Assembly (NCBI GenBank): GCA_964344185.1
Contig: CAYFMN010000009.1
Location: 54,037 to 118,036, forward strand
DNA from: JAJDAT01 sp964344185
GTDB taxonomy: Bacteria > Nitrospinota > Nitrospinia > Nitrospinales > JAJDAT01
Direction: 5' to 3'
Length of the DNA stretch: 64,000 nt
Positions 63,283 through 64,000 of the stretch are shown here, in pieces. The stretch's first letter is position 1; the number at the start of each line of letters is the position of its first letter. Under the pieces are notes generated by a model. It was given only the letters and a program-made list of their open reading frames with translations, made no database searches and was not told where the DNA came from. A program made the position numbers and the translations under genes.

Positions 63283-63795
63283 TCATTCCTTTAAACGCTT
63301 AAGCGAATATTCCAAAGTTTTTTTTATATTATTTTGAACAGTACCGGCGCTGATCTGAAATTGATCCGCGATTTCTTTCTGAGTCATTCCTTCTACACGG
63401 CTCAGGTAAAAAATTCTTCGGCGTTGCAGGGATAAGCGACTCACGATCTTCCCCAATCGATCCATATCCATTTGGGCCGTAACCGCATCCTGAGGATCGC
63501 CACTATGCGCGGGCGCTAGAACCTGGGCAAAACTCTCAAGCATAAATGATCGCCGCTTTTGAAAGCGGATCCAATCGATCGACAAGTTGAGAGCCATTCG
63601 AAACAAATATCCCAGAGAATTATCAATTTTGACCGATTTTTCGATACGAGCCAACTTAATGTATAAATCCTGAACCAAATCTTCCGCCGCCATTGCGTCG
63701 CCAACACGGAAAGCTATAAAAGATCTGATGTCGTTCAGTTTTTCCTGGTAAAGGTTCAACAGCCGCTGTTTGTCGGTCAAAGTCTCAATCGTCAT
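63283..63795 (-). CDS. FecI-like ECF sigma factor 3, no fecR beside it
   Basis: 170 residues from the ATG at 63795; an in-frame TTG lies 21 bases upstream. Region 2 has MAAEDLVQDLYIKLARIEKS and YLFRMALNLSIDWIRFQKR. Region 4 has LSLQRRRIFYLSRVEGMTQK and FQISAGTVQNNIKKTLEY. It is a clear paralogue of sigma 1 (same TDKQRLL.LYQEK opening). Unlike sigmas 1 and 2, no fecR gene follows; the next gene downstream is convergent. Its anti-sigma partner may be elsewhere or lost. Confidence 0.92.
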   Translation of the reverse strand: MTIETLTDKQRLLNLYQEKLNDIRSFIAFRVGDAMAAEDLVQDLYIKLARIEKSVKIDNSLGYLFRMALNLSIDWIRFQKRRSFMLESFAQVLAPAHSGDPQDAVTAQMDMDRLGKIVSRLSLQRRRIFYLSRVEGMTQKEIADQFQISAGTVQNNIKKTLEYSLKRLKE

Positions 63796-63860
63796 TTGAG
63801 AAAAAGGGCCTCGCAAAAAAGATAAAGCTAAAACATAAAATTAATAGACTCAGAAAAAAA

Positions 63861-63937
63861 GGAACCCGGCTATCCAGAGGAGGTAGATTGGGATTACACA
63901 TTACTGGAAGGCGGTTATGCTTTTCGCCGGAATTCCT
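63861..63937 (-). repeat. PepSY-associated hairpin element, copy 2 (inverted)
   Basis: Reverse-strand copy of 49145-49223. More than 50 consecutive bases appear identical, and similarity runs on through the spacer into the 3' end of the PepSY gene at the edge. Confidence 0.65.
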
Positions 63938-63981
63938 CGAATACAAACTTACTTTTATTTACTATGGGAAAAGGAAATCTC

Positions 63982-64000
63982 TCATTTTGCCAGAGACGCC
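63982..64000 (-). CDS. C-terminal end of a fifth PepSY gene, cut by window edge
   Basis: Read on the minus strand the edge encodes ASLAK followed by TGA, exactly the end of PepSY 1. The DNA after the stop matches the DNA after PepSY 1. It is therefore almost certainly the last codons of a close PepSY 1 paralogue lying mostly outside the window. Confidence 0.55.

Overview
The window reads as a chromosomal segment of a flagellated Gram-negative (diderm) bacterium of fairly low G+C content. It carries flagellar export genes, outer-membrane porins, a two-partner secretion (TPS) system, TonB-dependent receptors, a class A penicillin-binding protein and a SPOR protein. Gene content would fit an aquatic deltaproteobacterium-like or Nitrospinota-like lineage, but nothing here fixes the taxon. 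A run of ten N at 50727-50736 shows that the sequence is scaffolded.

Layout. 0-4 kb: a truncated cyclic-nucleotide-binding protein, a membrane glycosyltransferase and fliL-fliM-fliN, all on the minus strand. 4.7-19 kb: an ammonium transporter, a porin, threonine aldolase, a GCS2 ligase plus M14-type deacylase pair, a minus-strand housekeeping run (HAD phosphatase, rsmE, scpA, archease), a DUF2284 protein and a subtilase with two P domains. 19-32 kb: serB, rarA, a lone ABC-type permease with a YheT-like hydrolase, an exported inorganic pyrophosphatase, a methyltransferase, a SPOR protein and PBP1A. 32-38 kb: a TPS operon (TpsB, FecR-domain protein, TpsA) on the minus strand. 38.5-42.9 kb: fliO-fliP-fliQ-fliR-flhB on the plus strand. 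The usual fliLMNOPQR-flhB cluster is thus split into two opposed halves about 34 kb apart.

43.3-64 kb is an iron-acquisition island of repeated modules. It holds four TonB-dependent receptors, each followed by its own PepSY-type inner-membrane protein. A fifth PepSY gene is cut by the right edge. There are three FecI-like ECF sigma factors and two FecR regulators. Fur-box-like sites lie before all four receptors and before one, possibly two, sigma genes. No TonB/ExbBD, ABC importer or siderophore synthesis gene is present. The parsimonious model is uptake of foreign ferric siderophores with reductive release of iron by the PepSY proteins.

The least expected structure lies in the non-coding DNA of this island. 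A hairpin element of about 80 bp sits just 3' of three PepSY genes. Two of its copies form a near-identical inverted repeat spanning about 15 kb. A separate palindromic repeat of about 105 bp occurs three times in the window. A conserved 19-bp block is found three times around the second sigma/FecR pair. A decayed copy of a receptor N-terminus sits next to a receptor whose base composition changes abruptly between its signalling domain and its barrel. The island looks like an actively recombining receptor-swapping locus.
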